NCBI GenBank assembly: GCA_028826165.1
Contig: JAPDFW010000107.1
Span: 124,001 to 188,000 of the forward strand
Reading direction: 5' to 3'
Length of the DNA stretch: 64,000 bases
DNA from: Anaeramoeba ignava
Taxonomy: Eukaryota > Metamonada > Anaeramoebidae
A program made the translations under genes and the position numbers. Shown here in pieces: positions 10,509 through 23,137 of this stretch. A model generated the notes under the pieces. The model saw only the letters and a list, made by a program, of their open reading frames with translations, was not told the DNA's origin and did no database searches. Each line of letters opens with the position of its first letter. Position 1 is the first letter of the stretch.

Positions 10509-13500
10509 ATGACTACTTCACTTATTTTATTTCTTGATCGCCATTTAAAACAAAATTTATCAAAAGAAAAAGAAAAAGAAAAAGAAAAAGAAATTGAAAA
10601 AGAAAATGAAAATGAAAAAGAAATTGAAAAAGAAAATTTAGAACAAAAACCACAAGATCCAAATCAAGAATTATTTTCAAAATTAACTCAAGTATTAAAA
10701 AAAAATTATTTTCTTTTATTTCTTTTTCTTCTTCTTTGATTAAACAAAAAAAAAATAAATTTAAACAAATTTTTTTTTATCCATTTCTAAAAATAGTTTA
10801 TTGATATTCTTTTAAAAAGAAAACCACAAGAACAATTTGATGATTTATTATTCTTATTAACACAAATTTCGAATCTAAAAGATGTTAAATTACAAAAAAT
10901 AATCACTAAAAATTATATTCATAATTTCTTCACAAAGCAAATTCAAGAACTTCCAAAAGAATACAATAAAGCACTTTCCGAATTAGTTGATCCCAAAAAA
11001 TATCGGCTATTAACTTTATTAATTAATTGCTATGCAAGAGATACTATTTTGGAGATTCTAGATTCCAACGAAGATTTTTTCAAAGTTTTTCCAATTGACA
11101 ATTCAGATTTCATGAACAGATTAAGTTTAACTAACAATCCTGATGAGGATGAAATTTTCATTAATAAATTTATACATTTATTATCTTTGAAGAAGAAGTA
11201 TCCTTTATTAGAGAAGTATTTTGATTATGGTATATAAAAAATATTTAAATTATAATTTAATTTAATATTTAATTTAATATTTAAATTATAATTTAATTTA
11301 ATATTTATTTTAATATTTATTTTAATATTTATTTTAATATTTATTTTAATATTTAATTTAATATTTAATTTAATATTTAATTTAATATTTATTTTAATAT
11401 TTAATTTAATATTTAATTTAATATTTAATTTAATATTTATTTTAATATTTAATTTAATATTTAATTTAATATTTAATTTAATATTTATTTTAATATTTAT
11501 TTTAATATTTAATTTAATATTTATTTTAATATTTATTTTAATATTTAATTTAATATTTAATTTTAATATTTAATTTTAATATTTAATTTAATATTTAATT
11601 TAATATTTAATTTATTTAATATTTAATTTAATATTTATTTTAATATTTAATTTAATATTTAATTTAATATTTATTTTAATATTTAATTTTAATATTTATT
11701 TTCAATATTTAATTTTAATATTTAATTTAATATTTAATTTAATATTTATTTTAATATTTAATTTTAATATTTAATTTAATATTTATTTTAATATTTAATT
11801 TAATATTTAATTTAATATTTATTTTAATATTTTAATTTTTTTAAATTATAAATTATAATTTAATATTTATTTTAATATTTATTTAAATTATAATTTAATA
11901 TTTAATTTAATATTTAATTTAATATTTATTTTAATATTTAATTTAATATTTAATTTAATATTTATTTTAATATTTATTTAATATTTAATTTAATATTTAA
12001 TTTAATATTTAATTTAATATTTATTTTAATATTTAATTTAATATTTAATTTAATATTTAATTTAATATTTAATTTAATATTTAATTTAATATTTTAAATT
12101 TTAAATTTTAAATTTTAAATTTTAAATTATAAAAATTATAAAAATTATAAAGGATTGCCGCTTCAAAATGCTGATGAATATTATGAAGAAATGATCGAGA
12201 ATTTCGAAGATAATGAAGACGAAATCAAATCAAATTTTGATTTCTCTAAACACTTTGTTAACTTTGTTTTCAACCACCTCTTCATCTCTACAAAAGATGA
12301 AGATGAAATTATGACTTTAATCAATATATTAATGCACAAATGTTTAACAATCGCAATTTCAGAAGAAAACATGGCGAAAAGAGAAACAGAAATCTGCGAA
12401 ATCATTGAGAAAATCACGATCATTTGCTCAGCATTGCCACAGATTCTCCAAATAACAAGTAGTATTTTGAATGAGCGATTACTTTATGTATCAAGTTTTC
12501 TCAGAGCAGACCAAAAAATCTTCCGCATTGTCGAAGCAACACAGAAACTTATTGTGACTATTCTCCAACGGTTTAAAAACATCGACAACGGACATTTAAC
12601 TTTTGGAAATGCAGAAAACAAAATATCTCGAATGATTTCATATTCGGTTCAAGAACCCTTTAGATATTTAGCGGAAATCAACGAAAATTACAAGGATATC
12701 AACAAACACATCCAGATTCTAAATCAGACTCTCAAGAGCCCGCTTATCTGGGAGTCGAAACTCGCAGTGATCGAGAAATTCATCGATGTTTATCTCGATG
12801 ATATTCACACAAAAATTCCTGTTTCCGTTGAATGTGTCATCGAGTCACTTCGTTGTCTCAGAATGTTTCCTCTCAAAACACTCCCAAGTATATTGCTCCT
12901 CTTGACCCTCATCGCAAGAGGAAGCGACAACAAAAAATTGTTTTCGGAAAAGCGCGGAATCCAAACCATTCTCGAAATTATGCAAGCAAACGAGAAAAAC
13001 ATTCAACTCCAAATTTGGGGAATAAAAGCCATTTGGGGAATGGCTCAATATTCAATGGAGAACAGAGATATCATCACAGAGTTTGAGGGTCTCAAGGTCA
13101 TTCTCAACGTTATGGCCCAATTTCCTCACGAACCAGAATTGCATTCCAATGCTTGTGCTACTTTGTGGATTTTGTCAACATCCGAACAGAATCGAAATGA
13201 TGTTTCAAAAAACAATGGGATTCATGTTATTCTCCAATCCATGAATAACCATCTTAAGAACACTGAGCTACAAACTAATGCTTGTGGTGTTCTCTGGAAT
13301 TTATCTGTTAATGATGAAAACAAAAAATCTATTATTGATAATGATGGAATTAAGATTATTCTCCATTCTTTGATCACTCACAAGATGGATGAAAGTGTGC
13401 AAAAATATGCATGTGGTGTACTTGCAAATATTGCTAGTTTGGAAGGTATAATTTTAACAAGAATTTTAACAAGAATTTTAACAAGAATTTTAACAAGAAT

Positions 13501-14903
13501 TTTAACAAGAATTTTAACAAGAATTTTAACAAGAATTTTAACAAGAATTTTAACAAGAAATTTAACAAGAAATTTAACAAGAAATTTATAATTAAATTTA
13601 TAAACAAATTTATAAACAAATTTATAAACAAATTTATAATTAAATTTATAAACAAATTTATCTATTAAATTTATAATTAAATTTATAATTAAATTTATAA
13701 ACAAATTTATAAACAAATTTATAAACAAATTTATAAACAAATTTATAATTAAATTTATAATTAAATTTATAATTAATTTTATAATTAAATTTATAATTAA
13801 ATTTATAATTAAATTTATAATTAAATTTATAATTAATTTTATAATTAAATTTATAATTAAATTTATAATTAAATTTATAATTAAATTTATAATTATATTT
13901 ATAATTAAATTTATAATTAAATTTATAATTAATTTTATAATTAAATTTATAATTATATTTATAATTAAATTTATAAACAAATTTATAATTAAATTTATAA
14001 TTAAAATTTATAAACAAATTTATAAACAAATTTATAAACAAATTTATAAACAAATTGATTTATAATTAAATTTATAATTAAATTTATAATTAAATTTATA
14101 ATTAAATTTATAATTAAATTTATAATTAAATTTTAATTAAAATTAAAATTTATAATTAAATTTATAATTAAATTTATAATTAAATTTATAAACAAATTTA
14201 TAATTAAATTTATAATTAAATTTATAAACAAATTTATAATTAAATTTATAATTAAATTTATAAACAAATTTATAATTAAATTTATAATTAAAATTATAAT
14301 TAAATTTATAATTAAAATTATAATTAAATTTATAAACAAATTTTATAATTAAATTTATAAACAAATTTATAAAAAATTTATAATTAAATTTATAATTAAA
14401 TTTATAAACAAATTTATAATTAAATTTATAATTAAATTTATAAACAAATTTATAATTAAATTTATAAACAAATTTATAATTAAATTTATAATTATATTTA
14501 TAATTAAATTTATAATTAAATTTATAATTAAATTTATAATTATATTTATAATTATATTTATAATTAAATTTATAATTAAATTTATAAATAAATTTATAAT
14601 TAAATTTATAATTAAATTTATAATTAAAATTATAATTAAATTTATAATTAAATTTATAATTAAAATTATAAACAAATTTATAATTAAATTTATAATTAAA
14701 ATTATAATTAAATTTATAATTAAATTTATAATTAAATTTTATAATTTTTGGATAATTTTTTAGATCATTTGGAAGCTTTAAAGACTAGTGAATTACTTGG
14801 ACATTTAAATTGGATTAATGAACAATATTCTGAAAATCATGATGTTCTTAAACAACAACAAAGATTATATGAGAAATTGAGTGGACAAAAAGAAAACTTT
14901 TAA
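10509..14903 (+). CDS. Armadillo-repeat protein, four exons
   Basis: Exons are 10509-10691, 10797-11229, 12153-13445 and 14764-14903. Phases join exactly (0, 1, 1) and the total is 683 codons (682 residues). Exon 1 holds a Lys/Glu run (about residues 18-45). Residues about 470-640 contain at least four armadillo repeats, recognisable from GGI/GI...ILxxM plus NACATLWILS, NACGVLWNLS and YACGVLANIAS. ARM proteins are helical scaffolds that bind peptides; the partner here is unknown. Intron 1 is an ordinary 105 nt. Introns 2 (923 nt) and 3 (1,318 nt) are almost pure 12-bp arrays. Intron 3 begins directly after the last ARM helix (ANIASLE|D), so the ILTR-repeat tail seen on reading through is intron. 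A stretch of distant helical sequence (206-470) may be further degenerate ARM repeats. Confidence 0.85.
11230..12152 (+). repeat. 12-bp array filling ARM-gene intron 2
   Basis: Donor GTATAT and acceptor TTATAAAG enclose an almost continuous array of AATATTTAATTT and AATATTTATTTT units. Only a few bases at each end are non-repetitive. The flanking exons join as DYG|LPLQ in phase 1. Confidence 0.85.
13446..14763 (+). repeat. 12-bp arrays filling ARM-gene intron 3
   Basis: Three 12-bp units follow in order: AATTTTAACAAG (about 10 copies to 13585), AATTTATAAACA, and AATTTATAATTA, the last two interspersed up to about 14740. Donor GTATAA and acceptor TTTTTTAG. Each unit differs from the next by few changes, as if the array evolved in place. 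Plus-strand ILTR and minus-strand LIIN open frames here are artefacts of the period. Confidence 0.85.
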
Positions 14904-15352
14904 AATTAATATTAAAATCAAAATTTAAAATTAAAAATTAAAAATTTAAAATTAAAATTAAAATTAAAATTAAAATTAAAAATTAAAATTAAAATTAAAA
15001 TTTAAAATTAAAATTAAAATTAAAATTAAAATTAAAATTTAAAATTAAAATTAAAATTAAAATTAAAATTAAAATTAAAATTAAAATTAAAATTAAAAAT
15101 TAAAAAAAAAATTAAACAAAAATCGGACACAAAAAAAAAGCAAAATATTTTTCTTCTTTTTTTTTTTTAATTTGCTTTCTTTCATTAATAATTACAACAA
15201 AAAAAAAAGTCATTCTCTTTTTCTTTTCAAATCAAAAATTTTTAATAAAAAAAAATAAAAAAAGAATTTAATTTTTTTTTTCATTTTTTTCATTTTTTCA
15301 TTTTTTTTGGACATTTGGAAAATATTATTAATATTAATATTATTATTATTAA
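14904..15352 (+). repeat. Intergenic (AAAATT)n array and upstream region
   Basis: After the ARM stop codon, 14920-15110 is an AAAATT hexamer array. The rest, to the next ATG, is poly-A/T with TCATTTTTTTCATTTTTTCA boxes at about 15280-15305. No coding sequence seen. Confidence 0.6.
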
Positions 15353-18300
15353 ATGGAGCTTTTTGAAGATGAGATTGCAAAATCTCAAGTAAAATTAGTA
15401 ATTGATCTTGTTACACCAGCAGAACCACATTTCCGTTATTTTTATGGTAAAGAATCAGGACATGGACCAACAGTAGTTTTCGATCAAAATTCACTTCCTG
15501 TGTTTATGGAATGTTGGTATAAAGATTGGAGAGTGGGTAAATAAAAATAATCATTTGATTAAATCAAATTAAATTAAATCAAATTAAATTAAATCAAATC
15601 AAATTAAATTAAATTAAATTAAATTAAATTAAATTAAATTAAATTAAATCAAATTAATTTAAATTAAATTAAATTAAATTAATTTAAATCAAATTTAACA
15701 AAAATTTTTTTTTTCTTCTTTCCCATTGATTTTAAAAGCTAAAATACCTTGTTTTTCTGGGCATCCAATGCCAAAAGATGTAAATTTAAAAAATTTAAAA
15801 TTTAAAATTCATTTTAAAATTCATTTTGAAATTGAAATTAAAATTCATTTTGAAATTAAAATTAAAATTAAAATTCATTTTGAAATTAAAATTTAAATTG
15901 AAAATTCATTTTGAAATTAAAATTAAAATTCATTTTGAAATTAAAATTCATTTTGAAATTGAAATTCAAATTTAAAAATTAAAATTCATTTTGAAATTGA
16001 AATTAAAATTCATTTTGAAATTAAAATTAAAATTAAAATTCAATTTAAAATTAAAATTAAAATTAAAATTAAAATTATTTTTAAAGAATTCACCAAATTT
16101 TATTCGACTTAATGGTTTTCTTCGTAAAGAAGGAAATAGACATAAAGCAAAAAGACAAAGATGGTTTGAATTAACAGATTTTATGATTACATACCATAAA
16201 CAAATGGGTGGAAAAGCAATGGGAACAATTCCTTTTTCTACAGTAAAGCACAGAATATTTATTATATAAATATATATTTTTATTAATTTAAATTTTAAAT
16301 TTAGATTTCTGAAATAAAACAAGATCAAGCCAAAAAAATTATTCATGTTATAACTCCTAATCGAACTTATATTCTTGAATCCGATTCGGATAGTTCACAT
16401 ACATTATGGTTTAGTGCTCTTTCCAAAGTTTTAGATCTTCGAAGAAAATTTTCAAAACAACTTCCAATCCTAAAAGTGATTATATAAATTATTTACATTA
16501 AAATTCATTTTAAAATTGAAATTCATTTTGAAATTAAAATTCATTTTGAAATTAAAATTCATTTTGAAATTAAAATTCATTTTGAAATTAAAATTAAAAT
16601 TCATTTTAAAATTAAAATTAAAATTAAAATTAAAATTAAAATTAAAATTCATTTTGAAATTTAAAATTAAAATTCATTTTGAAATTTAAAATTAAAATTC
16701 ATTTTGAAATTAAAATTAAAATTCATTTTGAAATTAAAATTAAAATTAAAATTAAAATTAAAATTAAAATTAAAATTAAAATTAAAATTAAAATTAAAAT
16801 TAAAATTGAAATTAAAATTAAAATTCATTTTGAAATTGAAATTAAAATTCATTTTGAAATTGAAATTAAAATTCATTTTGAAATTAAAATTAAAATTCAT
16901 TTTGAAATTAAAATTAAAATTAATTTTAAAATTCATTTTGAAAATTTTGAAATTAAAAAATTATATATAAAAGACTCTCCTACAAGAAACAAAACCACAA
17001 AACCTCATTTCTATAATTCGAAAAGAACCAGAAAATATCAAAGCTATTAACGAATTCAGAAACTCAGGAGGAAAAGGTGTTTTTCTATATTTCTTATCAA
17101 AAACAGGAATGGAAGGTTTCTTGAATGAACTCCTTGCTCACAAATATGATTTTAATATTTCAGCAGAATTATTAAAGATCAACAGCCAACATTTCACAGA
17201 CCATTTTAAAAAATGGAAAGACCCAACTCTCATTCTAAATTTCTTAAAAGTGACTTCTTTGAGCAATTACTTTGTTTCTTTTGATGTTTTAAAAGAATGG
17301 CTGAATTACTTTAACGATCTTAAGAAATTCGATATTATTGAAGACTTAATTGCTCAAGATGAAAGACTTCTTCAATTTGTAAATGCAATGAAATCAAAAG
17401 AACAATTGGAAATTTTCAGGAAAGAAAAAGAAGAAAGTGATAAATTCAGAGATCTTTACGAACAATCCCTATCAGAAAAAAAAGGATTAGAAAAGCAAAT
17501 CCAAATCATTACTAAAAAAAAGGAAAAAGAAATTCAGAAAAAAAATAAAGAAATTGAAGATCTGGAAATAAAATCACAAGAGGAAACTCTAAAATTGGAA
17601 AAAGAAATTAAAAAACTTCATGAATCTATTGAAGAAAAAGAAAATCAAATCAAATCACTAACTGAATCAAATGAACAGAATGTCACAAAATTCAAAAAGA
17701 AAAAAGATAAATTAACTCAACAAATTAATGAATTAAATTCAAATTATTCAAATCTACAAGAAGAAAAAGAAACATTAAATGAAAAATTAAATGAATCAAT
17801 TTCAAATTATTCAAATTTAAAGGAAGAAAAAGAAACACTAAATGAAAAATTAAATGAATTAAATTCAAATCATACAAATTTAAAAAAAGAAAAAGAAACA
17901 TTAAATGAAAAATTAAACAAATTAAATTTAAATTTTTCAAATTTAAACGATGAAAAAAAAGAAATTGAAACTAAAATTTCAACCAAAAAACAAAAAATAT
18001 CCAATTTAAAAAAGGAAAAAGAAGATTTACACAAAACAAAACAAGAGGAAATTCTTAGGGCTGATTCCTTGAAAAATAGTTTAACTCAACTTCAAACTAC
18101 ACATGAAAATACAAATAAAGTTATTGAAGAACAAAAAAAAGAAATTGAAAATTTGAAAAAGAAACAAAAAGAACTTAATAAAGATATTAAAGATTTAAAA
18201 GAAAAACATAAAAAAGAAATTGAAGAATCTAAAAAGAAACATTTAGAAACTGTTAATCAACATAAAGAAGAAAATGAAAAATTAAATCAACAATTTAATG

Positions 18301-21300
18301 AATCAAATTCAAATTATTTAAATTTACAAAAAGAAAAAGAAACATTAAATGAAAAAATTAATGAATTAAATTCTAATTATTCAAACTTACAAAAAGAAAA
18401 ACAAACACTAAATGAATTAAATTCCAATTTAAAAGAAGAAAAAGAAAAATTAAAAGAATTAAATTCAAATTTACAAGAAGAAAAAGATAAATTAACTCAA
18501 AAAATTAATGAATTAAATTCAAATTATTCAAATCTACAAGAAGAAAAAGAAACATTAAATGAAAAATTAAATGAATCAATTTCAAATTATTCCAATTTAA
18601 AAGAAGAAAAAGAAACACTAAATGAAAAATTAAATGAATTAAATTCAAATCATTCAAATTTAAAAAAAGAAAAAGAAACATTAAATGAAAAATTAAACGA
18701 ATTAAATTTAAATTTTTCAAATTTAAACGATGAAAAAAAAGAAATTGAAACTAAAATTTCAACCAAAAAACAAAAAATATCCAATTTAAAAAAGGAAAAA
18801 GAAGATTTACACAAAACAAAACAAGAGGAAATTCTTAGAGCTGATTCCTTGAAAAATAGTTTAACTCAACTTCAAACTACACATGAAAATACAAATAAAG
18901 TTATTGAAGAACAAAAAAAAGAAATTGAAAATTTGAAAAAGAAAAAAAAAGAACTTAATAAAGATATTAAAGATTTAAAAGAAAAACATAAAAAAGAAAT
19001 TGAAGAATCCAAAAAGAAACATTTAGAAACTGTTAATCAACATAAAGAAGAAAATGAAAAATTAAATCAACAATTTAATGAATCGAATTCAAATTATTTA
19101 AATTTACAAAAAGAAAAAGAAACATTAAATGAAAAAATCAATGAATTAAATTCAAATTTACAAAAAGAAAAACAAACAATAAATGAATTAAATTCCAATT
19201 TAAAAGAAGAAAAAGAAACATTAAATCAAAAAATAAACGACTTAAATTCAAATTTACAGGAAGAAAAAGAGAAATCAACTCAAAAAATCAATGAATTAAA
19301 TTCAAATTATTCAAATCTACAAAAAGAAAACGAAACACTAAATGAAAAATTAAATGAATCAATTTCAAATTTACAAAATCAACTCAAAAATTAAATGAAT
19401 TAAATTCTAATTATTCAAATTTACAAAAAGAAAACGAAAAATTAAATGAAAAATTAAATGAATTAAATTCAGAGTTAAAAGAAGAAAAAGATAAATTAAC
19501 TCAACAAATTAATGAATTAAATTCAAATTATTCAAATTTAAAAGAAGAAAAAGAAACACTAAATGAAAAATTAAATGAATTAAATTCAAATCATTCAAAT
19601 TTAAAAAAAGAAAAAGAAATATTAAATGAAAAAATAAATGAATTAAATTCAAATTATTCCAATTTAAAAGAAGAAAAAGAAACATTAAATGAAAAATTAA
19701 ATGAATTAAATTCAAATCATACAAATTTAAAAAAAGAAAAAGAAACACTAAATGAAAAATTAAATGAATTAAATTCAAATTATTTAAGTTTACAAGATGA
19801 GAAAAAAGAAATTGAAACTAAAATTTCCAAAAAAAAACAAAAAATATCCAATTTAAAAAAGGAAAAAGAAGAATTACACAGAATAAAACAAGAGGAAATT
19901 CTTAGAGCTGATTCCTTGAAAACTAGTTTAAATGAAACACAAAATACACATGAAAATATAAATAAAATTATTGAAGAACAAAAAAAAGAAATTGAAAATT
20001 TGAAAAAGAAAAAAAAAGAACTTAATAAAGATATTAAAGATTTAAAAGAAAAACATAAAAAAGAAATTGAAGAATCCAAAAAGAAGCATTTAGAAACTGT
20101 TAATCAACATAAAGAGGAAAATGAAAAATTAAATCAACAATTTAATGAATTGAATGTAAATTATACAAATTTAAATCAACAATTTAATCAATCGAATTCA
20201 ACTTATTCCAATTTACAAAAAGAAAAAGAAAAACTAAATGAAAAATTAAATGAATTAAATTCAAATTATTCAAATTTACAAAAAGAAAATGAAAAATTAA
20301 ATGAAAAATTAAATGAATCAAATTTAAATTACACAAATTTACAAGAACAAAATGAAAAATTAAATTCAAATCACACAAATTTAAAAGAAGAAAAAGAAGC
20401 ATTAAATCAAAAATTAAATGAATTAAATTCAAATCATACAAATTTAAAAGAAGAAAACGAAACATTAAATCAAAAAATAAATGAATTAAATTCAAATTTG
20501 CAAAAAGAAAAAGAAACACTAAATGAAAAAATAAATGAATTAAATTCAAATTATTCAAATCTACAAGAAGAAAAAGAAACACTAAACGAAAAATTAAATC
20601 AATTAAATTCCCAGATAAAAGATGAAAAAGAAACATCAAATCAACAAGTAAACGAGCTAAATTCAAATTATTCAGATTTACAAAAAGAAAATGAAGCATT
20701 AAATCAAAAAATAAATGAATTAAATTCCAATTATTCAATTTTGCAAAAAGAAAATGAAAAACTAAATGAATTAAATTCAAATCATTCCAGCTTAAAAAAT
20801 GAAAAAGAAACATTAAATGAAAAATTAAATGAATTAAATTCAAATTATTTAAGTTTACAAGATGAAAAAAAAGAAATTGAAACTAAAATTTCAACCAAAA
20901 AACAAAAAATATCCAATTTAAAAAAGGAAAAAGAAGAATTACACAGAATAAAACAAGAGGAAATTCTTAGGGCTGATTCCTTGAAAAATAGTTTAACCCA
21001 ACTCCAAAATACACATGAAAATACAAATAAAATTATTGAAGAACAAAAAAAGGAAATTGAAAATTTGAAAAAGAAAAAAAAAGAACTTAATAAAGATATT
21101 AAAGATTTAAAAGAAAAACATAAAAAAGAAATTGAAGAATCTAAAAAGAAAAATTTAGAAACTGTTAATCAACATAAAGAGGAAAATGAAAAATTAAATG
21201 AAAAATTAAATGAATCAAATTCACATTTACAAAAAGAAAACGAAAAATTAAATGAAAAATTAAATGAATTAAATTCAAATTTACAAAAAGAAAAAGAAAA

Positions 21301-22837
21301 ACTAAATGAATTAAATTCACATTTACAAAAAGAAAACGAAAAATTAAATGAAAAAATAAATGAATTAAATTCAAATTTACAAAAAGAAAAAGAAAAACTA
21401 AATGAAATAAATGAATTAAATTCAAATTTACAAAAAGAAAATGAAACACTAAATGAAAAAATAACTCAATTAAATTCAAATTATTCAAACTTACAAAAAC
21501 AAAATGAAAAACTAAATGAATTAAATTCAAATCTACAAAAAGAAAAAGAAATATTAAATGAAAAATCCAAAATTGAAATATCAAAACAAGAAAAGAAAAT
21601 CGAGGAGAATAAAGAAAATTTAAACTCAAACCTTAAAGAACAAGAAAAAACAAAAGAATCAGAACAAATCGAAAATACTCCAATTACAAATCAAGAACTC
21701 AAAGCAAAGGAAGATAATGAAAACAAAGAAAATAAAACGATGATATCTATGGATGAGAAAGAAATCATGAGGTTATTGCGTCAAAACATAAAAGCCTTGT
21801 TAAATAATTATTTGGAAGAACCTAAAGTTGTTATTAGTTCAAATGTGTTCTTTAAAATTGATAGTGATTCAAACGAAGCCCTGAATCTCATCAAGATTCT
21901 TTCTTCAATTTTCTTCAACAATCTGGAGAGGAATTCTGAAAATAAAACAGAAACAATTTGCGATGCTTTAAAAAGCACAAATACAAAATTAATTTCAAAC
22001 ATAATCACACTTGTTGAGAGACAGTACATCAAACCACAAGAAACCGAAAAGGAAGTGAAAACAATTACAATTTCCATTTTGACAGCATTGAATCAATCAA
22101 AGCTTCCCGAATTATTCACGGAAATTGCAGGCTCAATTCCAATTTTATCGAAAGTATATAATTCTAACGCAATCATTCTGAATCAAGATTTCTTGAAGCG
22201 TTTGATCCATAAACTGTCAAAATTGAAGGCATGTTTTTTCTCACAGAAAATCCATTTGGAAACAATTGTTCAATCATTTATTGAGACAATTCCCGAACCA
22301 CCAGCATTAAAACCATCTTCTTTGGTTTTACTTCAGTTAACAGTCAAGCAAATAACAAAGCATTTTTCAACTTATTCAGAAAATGCATTTGGAGATGAAT
22401 CCAAAGATCCGGTTCTTGCCGATCTTATCCAGCAAAACTTGTTTACAAATATCATGGACATCCTGAAAATTGGATTTAAAACAAAAGCAAAATTCAGTCA
22501 AAAACATATTTGGAATATTTTCGAAACTCTTTCCAAATCAAAAAGTAAAGATCCTGTTTTCCAAAAAATTGATGGTTTGGTTAAATCACTTAATAAACAA
22601 TCCAAAATTAGTAAGGAGCATGATTTGAAAACAAAAGGCTTTATTCGAGCTTGTTTGAAACATAAAATATTGCATCTTGTTTTTCATTTTCTTTCTGAAA
22701 ATTTGGGTTCATGTTCAAAATTGATTGAATCTTATGAATTTCAATTTTATCAAACAAGAATTTCTCAAATGATTGAAGAATTAAAACCTTTATCAAATTA
22801 TACTTTTAAAACTCGTTGGGATTTTGGTCTTTATTAA
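15353..22837 (+). CDS. PH domain / long coiled coil / RUN domain protein, one frameshift
   Basis: Exons are 15353-15536, 15739-15779, 16087-16242, 16305-16475 and 16974-22837; splice phases 1, 0, 0 and 0 all join. Residues about 80-178 form a PH domain (LNGFLRKEGNRHKAKRQRWFEL ... TLWFSALSKVL), expected to bind membranes or proteins. Residues 185-300 are a helical segment of unknown class. About 320-1770 is a very long coiled coil built of LNSNYSNLQKEKETLNEKLN-type repeats. The C-terminal 360 residues end in a RUN-like block (IWNIFETLSKS, then KTKGFIRACLKHKILHLVFHFLS and LIESYEF). RUN proteins usually link small GTPases to trafficking or cytoskeleton. One A is missing at 19375-19378, which shifts the frame; the next 3.4 kb stays open, so an assembly error or a very recent mutation is likely. 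Four of the introns differ: 62 nt for intron 3, repeat-filled for the others. Donor of intron 4 is an unusual GTGATT. Confidence 0.75.
15537..15738 (+). repeat. Intron 1 of PH-RUN gene, AAATT/AAATC array
   Basis: 202 nt, donor GTAAAT, acceptor TTTTAAAAG; AAATTAAATC-like short units fill most of it. Confidence 0.75.
15780..16086 (+). repeat. Intron 2 of PH-RUN gene, 18-bp and 6-bp arrays
   Basis: 307 nt, donor GTAAAT, acceptor TTTTTAAAG. It is built of AAATTAAAATTCATTTTG (18 bp) mixed with AAAATT (6 bp). Confidence 0.8.
16476..16973 (+). repeat. Intron 4 of PH-RUN gene, same 18-bp and 6-bp arrays
   Basis: 498 nt with the same units as intron 2 of this gene (AAATTAAAATTCATTTTG and AAAATT). 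Acceptor TATATAAAAG. The open frames through it (KIKIHFE, NFNFNF) are period artefacts. Confidence 0.75.
17704..21230 (+). repeat. Four large internal repeats in the coiled-coil exon
   Basis: A module with the landmarks EIETKISTKKQKISNLKKEK and HKEENEKLNQ begins its landmark at about 17960, 18740, 19809 and 20874. Modules 1 and 2 are nearly identical at DNA level over about 780 bp (17704-18483 against 18484-19260), a recent tandem duplication. Modules 3 and 4 have diverged (ELHRIKQ for DLHKTKQ). Confidence 0.8.
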
Positions 22838-23137
22838 AGAAAAAATAAGAAGAAATTTAATTGAAATTTTTTTTTTTTTTTTTTGAAAGAAAAATAATTA
22901 AAAGAGAAAAAAAGAGATCTTTCCTTTTTAATATTTCCTTTTAATCTTTCTTTTTAATCTTTCCTTTTAATCTTTCTTTTTAATCTTTCCTTTTAATCTT
23001 TCTTTTTAATCTTTCCTTTTTAATATTTCCTTTTTAATATTTCCTTTTAATCTTTCTTTTTAATCTTTCTTTTTAATCTTTCCTTTTAATCTTTCTTTTT
23101 AATCTTTCCTTTTAATCTTTCTTTTTAATCTTTCTTT
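22838..23137. repeat. Intergenic CTTTCCTTTTAAT-type repeat between convergent genes
   Basis: Between the stop codons of the PH-RUN gene (+) and translin (-). From about 22915 to 23135 it is a 13-14 bp pyrimidine-rich repeat (ATCTTTCTTTTTA variants). No gene seen. Confidence 0.7.

Noticed and set aside
13446-13591. ILTR-repeat tail of the ARM protein
   Set aside because: It begins exactly at a GT donor, and a downstream exon restores a normal C-terminus.
13378-14675. Long minus-strand frames rich in LIIN and NYKF
   Set aside because: They lie in the 12-bp array of ARM intron 3, whose flanking exons join in phase; the period keeps frames open.
11230-14763. CRISPR-like or replication-iteron arrays
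   Set aside because: Units are contiguous with no unique spacers and sit inside eukaryotic introns.
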